A stretch of 64,000 bases of DNA, from the NCBI GenBank assembly GCA_903813345.2, contig CAIIXF020000011.1, forward strand, positions 20,815,754 to 20,879,753, in the 5' to 3' direction. This stretch comes from Owenia fusiformis (Eukaryota > Annelida > Polychaeta > Sabellida > Oweniidae). A program made the position numbers and the translations under genes. Below, piece by piece: positions 1 through 12,500 of the stretch. Every line of letters begins with the position of its first letter. The first letter of the stretch is position 1. The notes beneath the pieces are model-generated. The model was not told the DNA's origin, ran no database searches, and worked only from the letters and a program-made list of their open reading frames with translations.

Positions 1-2371
1 TCTACCAAATATAAAACAATGAATATCTGACATGCATTAGTATTCTTTTTATTGGGTGGTATTAAAGTACCCCCATGGTTTTTTGGGGGTAGGGGTATAA
101 ATTGGTCTGAGGGCCGTCTGCCACCCCTATAGAAAGTCCAACTACCCAGAAAGTGTCCAGTATAATCATACAGATGGTTTGAAATAGGTTGGAATGTGTA
201 ACCTTTCATGTAAGGAAGGTTGCATTTCTAGAGCACTTCTACAGAATGGGTTACAGTCTATATAATGAATAATAGATTAACCTGGACTTACCGAAGTCAC
301 TTTCCTCGCAACTCCCCAAGCTCAGAGGACTCTAGACTGCCTAACTTCCAAACCGTCAAATGTTCCATTCTGCTTGTACTGCTAGTTTGTCTGAAATATT
401 TTAGAGACTTGTAGTATAAACATTTTATTAGTTGGTTATCTGAAAATGCACCTGAGGGTGTAATCTTTCTTCCACCAGATCTGATCTTTGTCTCAGGGGA
501 CTTTTTGGGACTACTCTGGGGTAAAACAATCCCTATGCTCATCTGTTTATAGATCCCTAGTAGCTTTTTGTACTATCCTTTTGTATTTCTACAGTAGAAT
601 CATATAGCCAAAACATTCCTTCGTTGACTCTCATAATCTTCATCCAATGATTTAACTAGAGATCTATTTATTAAAATATTCAATTGGATAATAATTTGAA
701 ATGTTGGAATGGTAGGAAAGTAGATACCTGAGAATGACTCTTAACTTTCTGAGATAAAATATGGCAGGTCAACTTCGGGTCAGTGTGACACCTCTAGAAA
801 TAATATAGGCCTACCTGATTAGCATAACACCACTCATCTCAACACAGCCAAAATCATCTCAGGGTTATCATGGGTGAAGGCTACAACAATCCTGAAAACA
901 GAATAGGTAGATGGGAAAATAGAGGACAATAGTAGTACTTTAAAAGACTGATACTTTATTTTATACTTTTATTTCAAATTGTATTGATTAAGATAAGACC
1001 TTTAAATTGTGAATATGATGAGTAAATCTACTGAGATGTTTTAACATTGTGTCAATCAGGATTAAGTTCAAACCTTTTAAAAGAACTTAATTATATAGCA
1101 GTCATACTTTTAAATTTTGCACAGGGCGCCAAATTAAAAAGCACCAAATTAAAGCAATTTACAGTATCTCATTTGCTGTGAAACTGTGAAAGTTAAATAA
1201 TAACTGCATTAAATACAAATGAATACTTTCTGAAGCAAAGAGCCACAAATGATGCAAGTTAATTAAATCAAACGATGAAATAATATACCTGATTAGTATG
1301 AAACACCATCATCTAAACACAACCAACAAGGTCTCAGGGTTATCATGGATGAAAGCTACAAAAATCTGGTTCATCTCCTACTTCTGAAAACAGAGTAGAG
1401 AACTATTGTACACTAAGATGGAAAAACAGATGACAATAGTAGTTTTTTTAAAGGCTGATAAAAGTTAACTTAACTTAAAAGAAATTAACTTTCATTGAAT
1501 TCGATCAATAAAAACAAAGCTTAATTTCAGATTTGCTGAAGATGAAATACACTTTTCAGTCTCTATCAATTGTTAAAAGGCGTGTGCTTATAACAAACAC
1601 CATTTCGATTAAAAAATATAAATATCAATAATCAGGCCCGTAGCCAGGATTTGCCAAGGGGGGTTCATTTTTCAAAAATTTCCAGGGGGGGTTCACATTT
1701 GACAATTTTGGCCCAAATATGGACAAAATCACTTGAGAAGTGCTCAAAATGGTGAAAACTGCATGATTTTGAAAGAATTTTTTCAAAAATGACCGTTAGC
1801 TCAGCACCCTCCGCTCATTTGCTCCGCACCCAATATTTCCCACAGGCTCTGTCTGCATAGGGTGAATTTTGGAACATAAATAAATGACATGTGAATTTGC
1901 TGAAGTGACGATTTCCCATGTTAAAAATAAGAGAATTTTAGAGAGACCATACATCATGCGATTTATCGCATTCTACCCCCACTTTAACAAAAACCTGCAT
2001 GGCCCAGTTATCTACGCCTGACGTTGTTGGTCTACGACATTTCAGAATCAGGGAGTGGATAACAGGGCCAGACGAGTTTGGTTACCCCCACTTATGTTTT
2101 TTACAAATTTAAGTGGGGGTCGTAGAGTAGATGAGATTACAGTAAAATTTTGAATGTTTGGAACTTCTCTGAATCTAAAAAATAAGCAATTAAAGGACCA
2201 CATTGAAACAGAACATGTAAAAATAGAAACATTTATACATGTTCTTACTTTTGTTTATTTTAGTTTGTTTTGTAGTTTAGCTATCATATCTGTGACCTCA
2301 TATTTCAATGCTTCTCTGCCATGTTATTTTCAAAAAAATTAAAGAACTCCCTAAATATAGTATGCTATATA
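1..2371. other. Gene-free 5' region with diverged repeats
   Basis: No convincing coding exon is seen; the only open frames are short and lack splice context. A direct duplication of about 150 bp is visible: 811-955 and 1288-1460 share the same order of words (cctgattag, tctcagggttatcatgg, ctgaaaacagagtag, gacaatagtag). From about 1636 the sequence gcccgtagccaggattt followed by G-rich tracts looks like a dispersed repeat end. A second G/C-rich inverted pair (tacccccact near 1975 and aagtgggggt near 2110) suggests another MITE remnant. Confidence 0.5.
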
Positions 2372-2785
2372 TTCACTGGTGATCCGCTCGATTACACTGG
2401 TTACCGAAACGGTTCATTTTGGTAACAAAATGTCGGAACGTCGAAGGTACGATTTTTCTTTTTTCCTTATTTCACGCATTGTAGGCAGAATCCCCACAAC
2501 ATTTTTTCTCACAAACATGTATCAGCATCATATGTTTTAGAAAATGAACATGTTTGCGAAAAATAGGCATAGCTCAGAAGACAACAGAATCATCGATTTA
2601 ATTCCTCACTTAAGTTACACAAACGGTTCGGGTTAAAAGTGCAGATCTTAACTGTTTTTCGAAAAACCGTTTATGTAACTTAAGTGAGGAATTAAATCGA
2701 CGATTCTATTGTCTTCTGAACTATTTGTTCGCAAACATGTACATTTTCTAAAGCATATGAAACTGATACATGTTTGTGTATTTCT
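2372..2785. mobile_element. Fold-back MITE, copy 1 (right end lost)
   Basis: The two halves are inverted copies. The words acttaagttacacaaacggt near 2607 and accgtttatgtaacttaagt near 2665 are reverse complements, and the match extends outward through the atcgatttaattcctc, agaagacaacagaat and aaaatg..acatgtttgcg blocks. The left tip begins ttcactggtgatccgctcg. The matching right tip is missing, because similarity stops after about 2785. A second copy is at about 13800-14259, in intron 2 of the clan-2 P450. No transposase is present, so it is non-autonomous. Confidence 0.75.
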
Positions 2786-3065
2786 GTCATCATGATTATC
2801 TATCAGGCTAAAGATGGCAATCACTGACTCCCCGGGCAATGTCTATTCTTTGAAAGAGGTAGATCTAACAGAGATCACCATCAAGATTAAGATAACTGCA
2901 TAAACCATTTGCCATAAACACTTCACCATCCAATCAACACCTCTGCGCCAGATCCCAGGGACCGGATCTGACTTGAAAGTCGCTGATGGTTAAGGTACAG
3001 CTGGAAAGTAACATTTTGGTAAAAAATTGCTATACCTGCACATGTTATTTTCTGGTACAAAATAA

Positions 3066-3320
3066 AGTATGAAGGCATGTTTCAATTTCCTTGCTTTTTT
3101 CAGGAAAGTATCATTACATTGTCTTCTTTTAGAATATCTGGTAGGCGTTCAAAGGGAACTCCAGGGAATTCTGATATTTCACACTTCCTGTTTTTCCAAA
3201 TTTTCTTTCAAAGTTTCCAGACAACACAGGAGCTACCATTGACCTGTTTCCAGGTTTACTAAAAGTAGACAGTGTAATGATACTTTCCTGAAAAAAGCAA
3301 GGAAATACACACATGCCTTC
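3066..3320. mobile_element. Small palindromic MITE nested in the left TIR
   Basis: The ends are inverted copies (agtatgaaggcatg at left, catgccttcatact at right). The match continues inward through ccttgcttttttcaggaaag and its complement ctttcctgaaaaaagcaagg, and through atcattaca/tgtaatgat. The block is absent from the matching position of the right-hand TIR of the host element (about 8370-8380), so it inserted after that element had formed its TIRs. Confidence 0.75.
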
Positions 3321-4741
3321 ATACTTACACTCTGTTAAGCATGATAAAAGGCAAGAAGTTTAGTTAGAAATAAAAGAGTTATCTCATAAATGGGACCCTT
3401 ACATAGCTCCTAAAAGGTAGAAGACACTAAATGGTGTAACACTATAAGCTGAATTTTGTCCACATAGAGCATGTGCACAATACTAAAGACATGTAAAATT
3501 GAACTGTCAAAAGAACTGAAATATACTTACCAGCTCGCCTCTTCCGGAAGTTATGATACGTTATGGTGTAACTACGATAATTAATTTTAAAATATTGAAA
3601 AAATCACATAATACAAGTTCTGAGGTATATCTCGCCATTTTTAAGCGAATTAGCCCATACTATGACTATAAATTCGCACCCCCATATACAGATATATATA
3701 AACTTCATCTTCACAATAAATTGAGCTTCTTTCAAATTTCCATTTTTTGAGATAAGTGCCATTTTCTTACAATTCAAGCCGTAAAAATAGTTGGAAAGTG
3801 CTTCCCAGTTGAGGTTAATGGCTTTTATACTTACATTAATGTATGGAGCACTTAAAATGTACTTAGAATCGTATAAATAGCTCTATTCTGTGAGATTTAT
3901 TTTTGTTTTTATTTTTTATATTTTTCTCACCTCATAATTGAAGAGCTCCGCTGTTGATTTACATTCAGTTACACGTATTTCCTTGAAAATTCGCCATGAT
4001 TGGAACAAATGATGGTTGGTTTATGTTTTATTCATTTAGTTTGTATTTGAATCTAGCTACTTAAACACAAAACATGTCTTCATGTTATGCTAAAGAGCAA
4101 AGATCGCGAATTCTAGATGAAGCCAATTATTTTGCACAAGTCATATCCTGATTGCATCATAGTTACTTTGTACTAGTCACATCCTGATTGCATCAGCCAA
4201 TTCACGTAATTTACAGTTTACACATGGTTTCAATATACATGTTATACTACTTCCGGGTAGGGTAGTGTTTTTTATACTTTAAAAACGAAGCCATTTCGAT
4301 CAGTTTTTATAATCCTTGGTAGAACTGAGAGGTATTACAATACATATATAAATTAATACACATGAGTGTATTTGATGAACTCTCAAAAAATAAAACCCAC
4401 AATAATATCTTTTTTATTCACAATTTCATGTCATTGTTTCTAACAAGTCACCTCTTTCTCTCTTTTCTTTATTTTTGTCAACAGTCAAAATCGGAATTTA
4501 AAACTTGGTTTCTTTACAAGCTCTGCTTCTGTAAATACTAAATAACATGAAAAATGTTAAACCTTACATCCTACACTTATTTGATATGAAATAGGCGATC
4601 ATTGATATCATTTTTGTGCTGTTAAGTGTGGATCTTTTAATTTTTTAGTCAAACTTGATCGCTGATCTCTGTCGATGTGACGTCACGCATTAAGTATGCA
4701 CGCATGGGCAGTACAATACATAAGGCAATATGGCGTCTTAG

Positions 4742-7734
4742 GGTATGAGTACCGTAATCCAACACCAAATTCGAAAATTCATAACAATACTTTGCACATA
4801 TGGCGTTCGTGACCAACTATAAAACGCTTACCCCCCATAGTGTTATATATCAAAATGTACCTGTTCATATAGGGGTTCGATTGATCTACATCGAATTATA
4901 GGGAGTCAGGTTACTTTTTGAGATATCAGCGTCCATTTATTGTGACTCGCGTTTGCTACCACTTCCTCAATTCTGATATGATGGGCAAACGCGTAGTAAA
5001 CATGCTCACGTCGGAACTGTTTTTGACCTACATCGCTATTTTCGTAATTCAAATGAAAGTTGAACTCCTCCTCTTTATTTTGATACCAAATAGTGGCATA
5101 CTAGGTACCCTAGAAGCCAACTATGGCGTTATTTAGAACAATACCACGAGTTTTTAAATGGACTATATAGGGGTCATACCTTTTGGCGGATGGATATGGA
5201 ACCTCATACCTTAATGTGTTATGACATCACACTGATTTTTGTCTCTGCAACTTTTTTTGGCAGAAAATATCATTTCTAGTTCAAAAATGCATAAAAACGT
5301 CGGAACTGGCTGAATATGTGAAAAATTTATCCATTTAGGCTAGAAAGGGTTAATTTGCCCTACCCCAAATACGTTTAAATATGCTAGTCTAACTTTGACA
5401 CTGTGACGTCACAAATCTAACCTGACTATCTCTGAGTTTATTGAAGAAAATGATACGTCTGACAAACAGCTTTCATTCCCTATATGGCACACCTTCTACT
5501 AAGAGTTGCATCATTGACTAAATCTAAGACAAAGGCCCTGTGTCCCGAGGATTTTGACTGAAATTTGGCCATTTTCGACCAAATCTAACTAAATTGCAGT
5601 TTCCCTCACACCTGTATTTTGAAATAAATATTGCTACAATGTAGCAATTTAAAAATCACACATGCTTACTGTTTCTGTCTACCTGACACGTGTATCTAGC
5701 CTGTAAAAATGATAAAATCGCTACATTGTAGCAATTTCACTGAGATATGGGCCCTGGAAATCATGTAATTTTAGCAAAAAATTAAGAAATAACCTGCAAA
5801 TTTGACGGAATTTCAGAGGGCTTTCTTTCATTCCAGACCCTCCACGGGCCTCTTATGACCATTCTTATACTCACAGAATGGTTGAAAGTGATTTCAAATC
5901 ATTGTTTGCCCTACGCAGAACGAAAAAATCGATTCTGTTCTCAAATTCTGCTAGAAAATTGGTCTCTGGCCAACTAGCAGACAATTTTAGGCCTCATATT
6001 AAGGTATGAGTACCGTAATCCAACACCAAATTCGAAAATTCATAACAATACTTTGCACATATGGCGTTCGTGACCAACTATAAAACGCTTACCCCCCATA
6101 GTGTTATATATCAAAATGTACCTGTTCATATAGGGGTTCGATTGATCTACATCGAATTATAGGGAGTCAGGTTACTTTTTGAGATATCAGCGTCCATTTA
6201 TTGTGACTCGCGTTTGCTACCACTTCCTCAATTCTGATATGATGGGCAAACGCGTAGTAAACATGCTCACGTCGGAACTGTTTTTGACCTACATCGCTAT
6301 TTTCGTAATTCAAATGAAAGTTGAACTCCTCCTCTTTATTTTGATACCAAATAGTGGCATACTAGGTACCCTAGAAGCCAACTATGGCGTTATTTAGAAC
6401 AATACCACGAGTTTTTAAATGGACTATATAGGGGTCATACCTTTTGGCGGATGGATATGGAACCTCATACCTTAATGTGTTATGACATCACACTGATTTT
6501 TGTCTCTGCAACTTTTTTTGGCAGAAAATATCATTTCTAGTTCAAAAATGCATAAAAACGTCGGAACTGGCTGAATATGTGAAAAATTTATCCATTTAGG
6601 CTAGAAAGGGTTAATTTGCCCTACCCCAAATACGTTTAAATATGCTAGTCTAACTTTGACACTGTGACGTCACAAATCTAACCTGACTATCTCTGAGTTT
6701 ATTGAAGAAAATGATACGTCTGACAAACAGCTTTCATTCCCTATATGGCACACCTTCTACTAAGAGTTGCATCATTGACTAAATCTAAGACAAAGGCCCT
6801 GTGTCCCGAGGATTTTGACTGAAATTTGGCCATTTTCGACCAAATCTAACTAAATTGCAGTTTCCCTCACACCTGTATTTTGAAATAAATATTGCTACAA
6901 TGTAGCAATTTAAAAATCACACATGCTTACTGTTTCTGTCTACCTGACACGTGTATCTAGCCTGTAAAAATGATAAAATCGCTACATTGTAGCAATTTCA
7001 CTGAGATATGGGCCCTGGAAATCATGTAATTTTAGCAAAAAATTAAGAAATAACCTGCAAATTTGACGGAATTTCAGAGGGCTTTCTTTCATTCCAGACC
7101 CTCCACGGGCCTCTTATGACCATTCTTATACTCACAGAATGGTTGAAAGTGATTTCAAATCATTGTTTGCCCTACGCAGAACGAAAAAAAATCGATTCTG
7201 TTCTCAAATTCTGCTAGAAAATTGGTCTCTGGCCAACTAGCAGACAATTTTAGGCCTCATATTAAGGTATGAGTACCGTAATCCAACACCAAATTCGAAA
7301 ATTCATAACAATACTTTGCACATATGGCGTTCGTGACCAACTATAAAACGCTTACCCCCCATAGTGTTATATATCAAAATGTACCTGTTCATATAGGGGT
7401 TCGATTGATCTACATCGAATTATAGGGAGTCAGGTTACTTTTTGAGATATCAGCGTCCATTTATTGTGACTCGCGTTTGCTACCACTTCCTCAATTCTGA
7501 TATGATGGGCAAACGCGTAGTAAACATGCTCACGTCGGAACTGTTTTTGACCTACATCGCTATTTTCGTAATTCAAATGAAAGTTGAACTCCTCCTCTTT
7601 ATTTTGATACCAAATAGTGGCATACTAGGTACCCTAGAAGCCAACTATGGCGTTATTTAGAACAATACCACGAGTTTTTAAATGGACTATATAGGGGTCA
7701 TACCTTTTGGCGGATGGATATGGAACCTCATACC
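4742..7734. repeat. Tandem array A-B-A-B-A, 1.26-kb period (array 1)
   Basis: A 469-bp segment A lies at 4742-5210, 6003-6471 and 7266-7734. It starts ggtatgagtacc and ends ctcatacc, a short imperfect inverted terminus. Segment B (about 790 bp) lies at 5211-6002 and 6472-7265. Copies are nearly identical apart from single-base and small indel differences. TTAA sits on both sides of every internal A and on the right of the last A; the leftmost flank is ttag. This suggests A is a TTAA-targeting MITE and B is sequence amplified with it. B contains tgacgtca (5404-5411) and two inverted 19-mers built on gctacaatgtagc. A 72-codon open frame in each A has only a non-ATG start and is not credible as a gene. 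Confidence 0.9.
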
Positions 7735-8449
7735 TTAAGCCTATACATGAGCCAGAATGGAGGTCTGCAAGTTGAAATGAATATGTTTGTTTATGCATCA
7801 ATCGATCACACATATAATCCAGACAATCTTTCAAATCATATACTTAACATTGTAATGGATTTATTTATTTTGTGAGCAAACTTTCCCTTTAATTTTCATT
7901 GGTGAAACAATAATTTAACCTAAAATGAGTCCCTGTCTTTGCATAGTGATATTTAAAAATCGAGAAGCAAAACCTATGTTGAATATACTGTGTATTGATG
8001 AAGTTTATATATAGCCTAGGGGAACTCAAAAATATTATTATTATATCGGCAAATTCGCTCGAAAATGGTTGTACACCCTAGAAATTGAATGTTGTTGATT
8101 TTTTCAATATTTTAAAATTAATTACCGTAGTTACACCATAACGTATCATAACTTCCGGTAGAGGCGAGCTGGTGAGTAATTTCTATTATTTTGACAGTTC
8201 AATTTTACAGGTCTTTAGTATTGTGCACATGCTCTATGTGGACAAAATTCAGCTTATAGTGTTACACCATTTAGTGTCTTCTACCTTTTAGGAGCCATGT
8301 AAGGGTCCCATTCATGAGATAACTCTTTTATTTCTAACTAAACTTCTTGCCTTTTATCATGCTTAACAGAGTGTAATTATGTACCAGAAAATAACATGTG
8401 CAGGTATAGCAATTTTTTACCAAAATGTTACTTTCCAGCTGAACCTTAA

Positions 8450-9536
8450 TTGACCCCTGGACCCCTTGTAATTGACCTAACGAAAATTATGAACCAGGAA
8501 TTATGATTGAAAATCGTGATGAAATTGAAAATCAATAACATCGATTCAAATATCAGAATATTCAAAAGTCTAATTTCAACTGACAAAAATTTTGAAAATT
8601 GAAACGATCCCAACTTTCTCATGAGATTATTCGTGTTCTCGCTGCAAGTACCGGCCATGGAATGCTTTCATTTTAACCTTTGGTGATTGTGTAACATGCA
8701 TGCATCATTCTTACCTTCGAAAGCTGGCAGTACGGCTCCCAAGTTGCTTTTAAGCAGCAATATTCTTGAACTTGGAACTGTCCTTGTGTTTAATTCTGGA
8801 GTTTGGTTGTTCTGTTGATTGTTTCCGATATTTTGGCAATGATATACCCAAAAGTTATTCTGAAGATATATCCATGGTATGTGAGATATTATATGAGCAA
8901 TAATAAAAGGACACCATTGATTGTCTGGGGGAGAAGCCTATGGCATAATACATCTTTAATTTTTTTTATCCTGATGCCTAGGGACATAATTATGAGCTGC
9001 TAAATATTAAGGAGTTTTCAAGATTGTTGTTCAACCAAAATGAATGCCTTTTCAAGAAAAAATTAATTTCTAATAACTTAAATAACAGTAAGTTATAGGA
9101 TTATGTGCAAATATTTCTATGATGTAATGGCCATTATTATAGAGGATTCTAAAAATGTTAGCACACAATTGTGTTAACCTTTCAACTGTCATCCAATATC
9201 ACGCCATACATTCTTTTCGAGTTTTCAAAAGACTATATTTGTTGCATATTTTTATTTTTCCGGGGGAATACCAGAAATGAGATCATTCGCTTTAAACTTT
9301 CAGAAATAACCCAAATTGAAAATGAATGTGTGATTCGAACATTTTAGGATAGGTGAATTTATTCGAGGCTGGAAATAAAACATAAGAGCAGCCTATAGGT
9401 CGAAGTGCTCATAAATCTTAGAAAACCATTTAATCAGCATATGTGTATAATCTAGTGCAGCAAAAATACATACCAAGAACGGTGGATGTTGAAGCAGTAG
9501 CTATTGGTATATATGTAAGCTGGCTAGTCGATAAAC
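8450..9536. other. Upstream region of the clan-2 P450
   Basis: No coding feature is seen. There is no clear TATA box at a plausible distance from the ATG at 9537. About 60 bp upstream of the ATG resemble the sequence upstream of the exon-1 duplicate at 23.9 kb (gttgaagcagtagc in both), so the duplication included some 5' flank. Confidence 0.4.
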
Positions 9537-12500
9537 ATGTTGGGCTTGATAGGCATTTTCACATTCGTGATTGTTTTTCTTCTCCGCCGATTCTTCGACC
9601 CGAAAAAGAGGATCTTATCCCGGATACCTGGTCCAAAAGGAATACCATTTCTTGGAAATGCGCTACAGATAGATCCGATTAATATTCACAAGGATCTGTT
9701 GTCATTGAAGGAGACCTATGGGGATATATTCAAACTAGACTTTGCTGGCGACCAAGTGGTGGTTTTAAATAGTCATGCTGCTATACATGAAGCTCTCGTG
9801 ATAAAATCGAAGGAATTTGCAGGTATGGTGCTTATTAATTGATATGATGGTTTAGATTCGTAATATTGCACTTACATGTAGGCTATAATAATTCTTAATC
9901 GAGGGCAATTAATGCTGTAGAATTCTAACATACTTGTTACACAGCCGGATTGAGTTCAACGAAATACTTTTTTGATAGGAAGGTTAGCTAAAAATTGTGT
10001 CCACACTACGTTTATTCAACGAAGCAATCACCTGACGAAGCCATGATTTGGTGTGACACGACACGTGGAATGCTTCGTTGCGCATGCACATTTACCATTA
10101 CTCATCTGCAACACCCATTTTGGAATACTATTCAGTTGTGGTAGGTGCCAATGTAAGCAATCACGAGATTTCAGAAAATCTCGTCACCAAAAGGCTACTT
10201 GGAAAAATTCGAGTTTTCATTTTCAATCGAAAAGTTTTGAACGACCTAAATGCATAATTAATGAAGTCCTCCAGAGATCGTACATTAAAGGAACAAAATG
10301 CGTAAATGAACTCTCACATTTAATCTTCATAGTATTTCAAATGGATTGATAAGTACCTGATCTTTCATTTGACACCAAAAACAGCTTAAACAGATTACAT
10401 CAGAGTTGACACTAGATAATGAAAAAATATTTTTGATCTAGCATTGTTGTTTGCATTAATTATCCATTCATTTTTGATAGGATTTTCAACCATACGCCAT
10501 CTTTTAATCCAACATTTATTTAAAACATAGACTTTGTGAAAGGTGGTAATTCACTTCCTTTGATCTCTGAACTTCAAATGCTGTTTTCTATGCAAGCAAT
10601 ATTTCTTTCACTTCAGTATTGACCCAAATTAAAGTTTTTATCATATTTGATTGAGTGCGTGAGTAACATGTCTCAAATAATATTTTCTCCCTCTCCCTTC
10701 AAAAATAGGCGCATTGCCTGCTTAAGAAGAACTTCGGCATTTAAGAAGCTATCAAAATCACTGTTCCACAGCTAGTTACTTTGACGGAACGTCAATGTAA
10801 CAAAATGAGTGAACTTCCTGGATACGAGTTTTTGTTTTTTGTGAGGCAATATAGGCTAGCTTTTAGAAATGGTCTCGGTTTGGAATTTGATTTTTAAATA
10901 AAGCTGTATTTCATGTATTTAGACCATCGCTTTAGTTACTTTGGCGTAAGTAGTCAAAATAACACACTTTGGTAATATAAAGGACTTTCGTCAATGTAGC
11001 AAAAGCGAGGGGCTAAGTATATGAATTGCATCTTCATTAACAAAACAAATTCCGAATCGAAGAGACTTATTAAAACTATACTATATTTTCTAGCTATGTG
11101 CCAACTTGTAATATGCAACTTGACTTTTAAGTAGGTTTAAATCGAGAAAACAAAAAACTCGTAACCAGGAAGTCCATCCATTGACGTTTAGTCAAAGTAA
11201 CTAGCTGTGGAACAGTGAAAATACATAAATGTAGATTGTGGGCCATTGGAGATGATTATCATGGAGAAAATGTTGCTCATGTCTCACCTACACGAGTTAC
11301 TGGATCATTACATATATGAAGATCATGGAAAAAATCGTTGCCAATGACTCACTTGTAGTTGTGTAATCACATCTTGTAGTTAGGTCGGCAAATGGTATTT
11401 GGAAGTAGGTGGGGCCAATGCGCACGTGTAACGAAGCATTAAGAGCAATGTAACACAAAATAATTGTTTCGTGAGCGAATGTTTTCGTTGGATAAATGCA
11501 GTCTGGACTCAATTTTAAAGGCACACTATACTTAATTTAAATGAAAAAAAATCATTGAAACATGTTACACACTTGCTCAAATATGACATAAAGTTTGACT
11601 TGCTTTAATATTAGACCAAGAAAAAAACAACTCACAAAGAAAAAAGAATTTGAAGTTCAGAGATCATTAGACATGTATGCACATGTTAAAGAGGCTCTAT
11701 GCCATAGGATAACACGATCAAGACCCCTCTGGAGTTTTTTGCATATTGAGTTTCACCACATATTCATCCATCTACTTACCAAAGAAGAAGTCCCAAAACC
11801 CCCTCTTTCAGTGTTAATTTTGCGATTGTGCTGGCCGATCTAATTATTTTCGAAGAGATTAATTCAATCTGTGGGCCTTTAAGATAACCTTCGTTACAAA
11901 AATGCTTCATTGGACCCAATCCGACACTGTATAACAAGTACAACTGTTATCCTTTTATTTACTTCCATTATTTTGTTTTCACATGCATCCTGGTTTTAAT
12001 CATTACCTCATAATTAATTTACAGTATTCCATTCATTGACTGTTAGAAAGAAACATTGGGTTGAATTTCACTTTCACATTTCAGGGAGAGTTGCAGATTC
12101 GTTTAGGAATGAATATATGGAAGTTCATCGTGGTATAGTGTTTCGTGATTTCGACAATGAATTCGCCAATGTTAAGAGAGTTATCCATAGTGCAGTAAAA
12201 ATGTACGATGACAACAGTGAAAAAGTCATCCACAGAATTAATGCGGAAATACAATGTTGCATGGACAAGTTTAATGTTTACAATGAGCGTCCATTTGATC
12301 CAAAGAAAGACATCTATACGACTCTAATCAACATTATGGCTGTGTTGGTAAATGTATAAGTTTGCTAACTGATCATTTTGCCTGTATTTGTCTCTGTAGG
12401 TCTAATAGGCCAAGCAAATGGGCTCATAAAAGGCCCAAACATCCCAAAAATTGCAACAGTTTTTAAATTAGTCTTATATTATGTATTAATTTCAGTTGAA

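Larger units (their letters stand above)
2994..8445. mobile_element. TTAA-flanked element with long terminal inverted repeats
   Basis: The left end (ttaa at 2990-2993, then ggtacagctggaaagtaac) is the reverse complement of the right end (gttactttccagctgaacc, then ttaa at 8446-8449). Leaving out an insertion at about 3063-3320, the inverted match runs for roughly 370 bp: 2994-3062 plus 3320-3610 on the left, and about 8076-8445 on the right. The TTAA duplication is the target preference of piggyBac- and Kolobok-type transposons, but no transposase frame was found, so it is a non-autonomous derivative. It hosts the three-copy A-B tandem array at 4742-7734. The superfamily assignment is inference. 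Confidence 0.75.

Noticed and set aside
4918-5136. 72-codon open frame repeated identically in all A units
   Set aside because: It begins with TTG rather than ATG, has no domain, and is preserved only because the units are recent duplicates.
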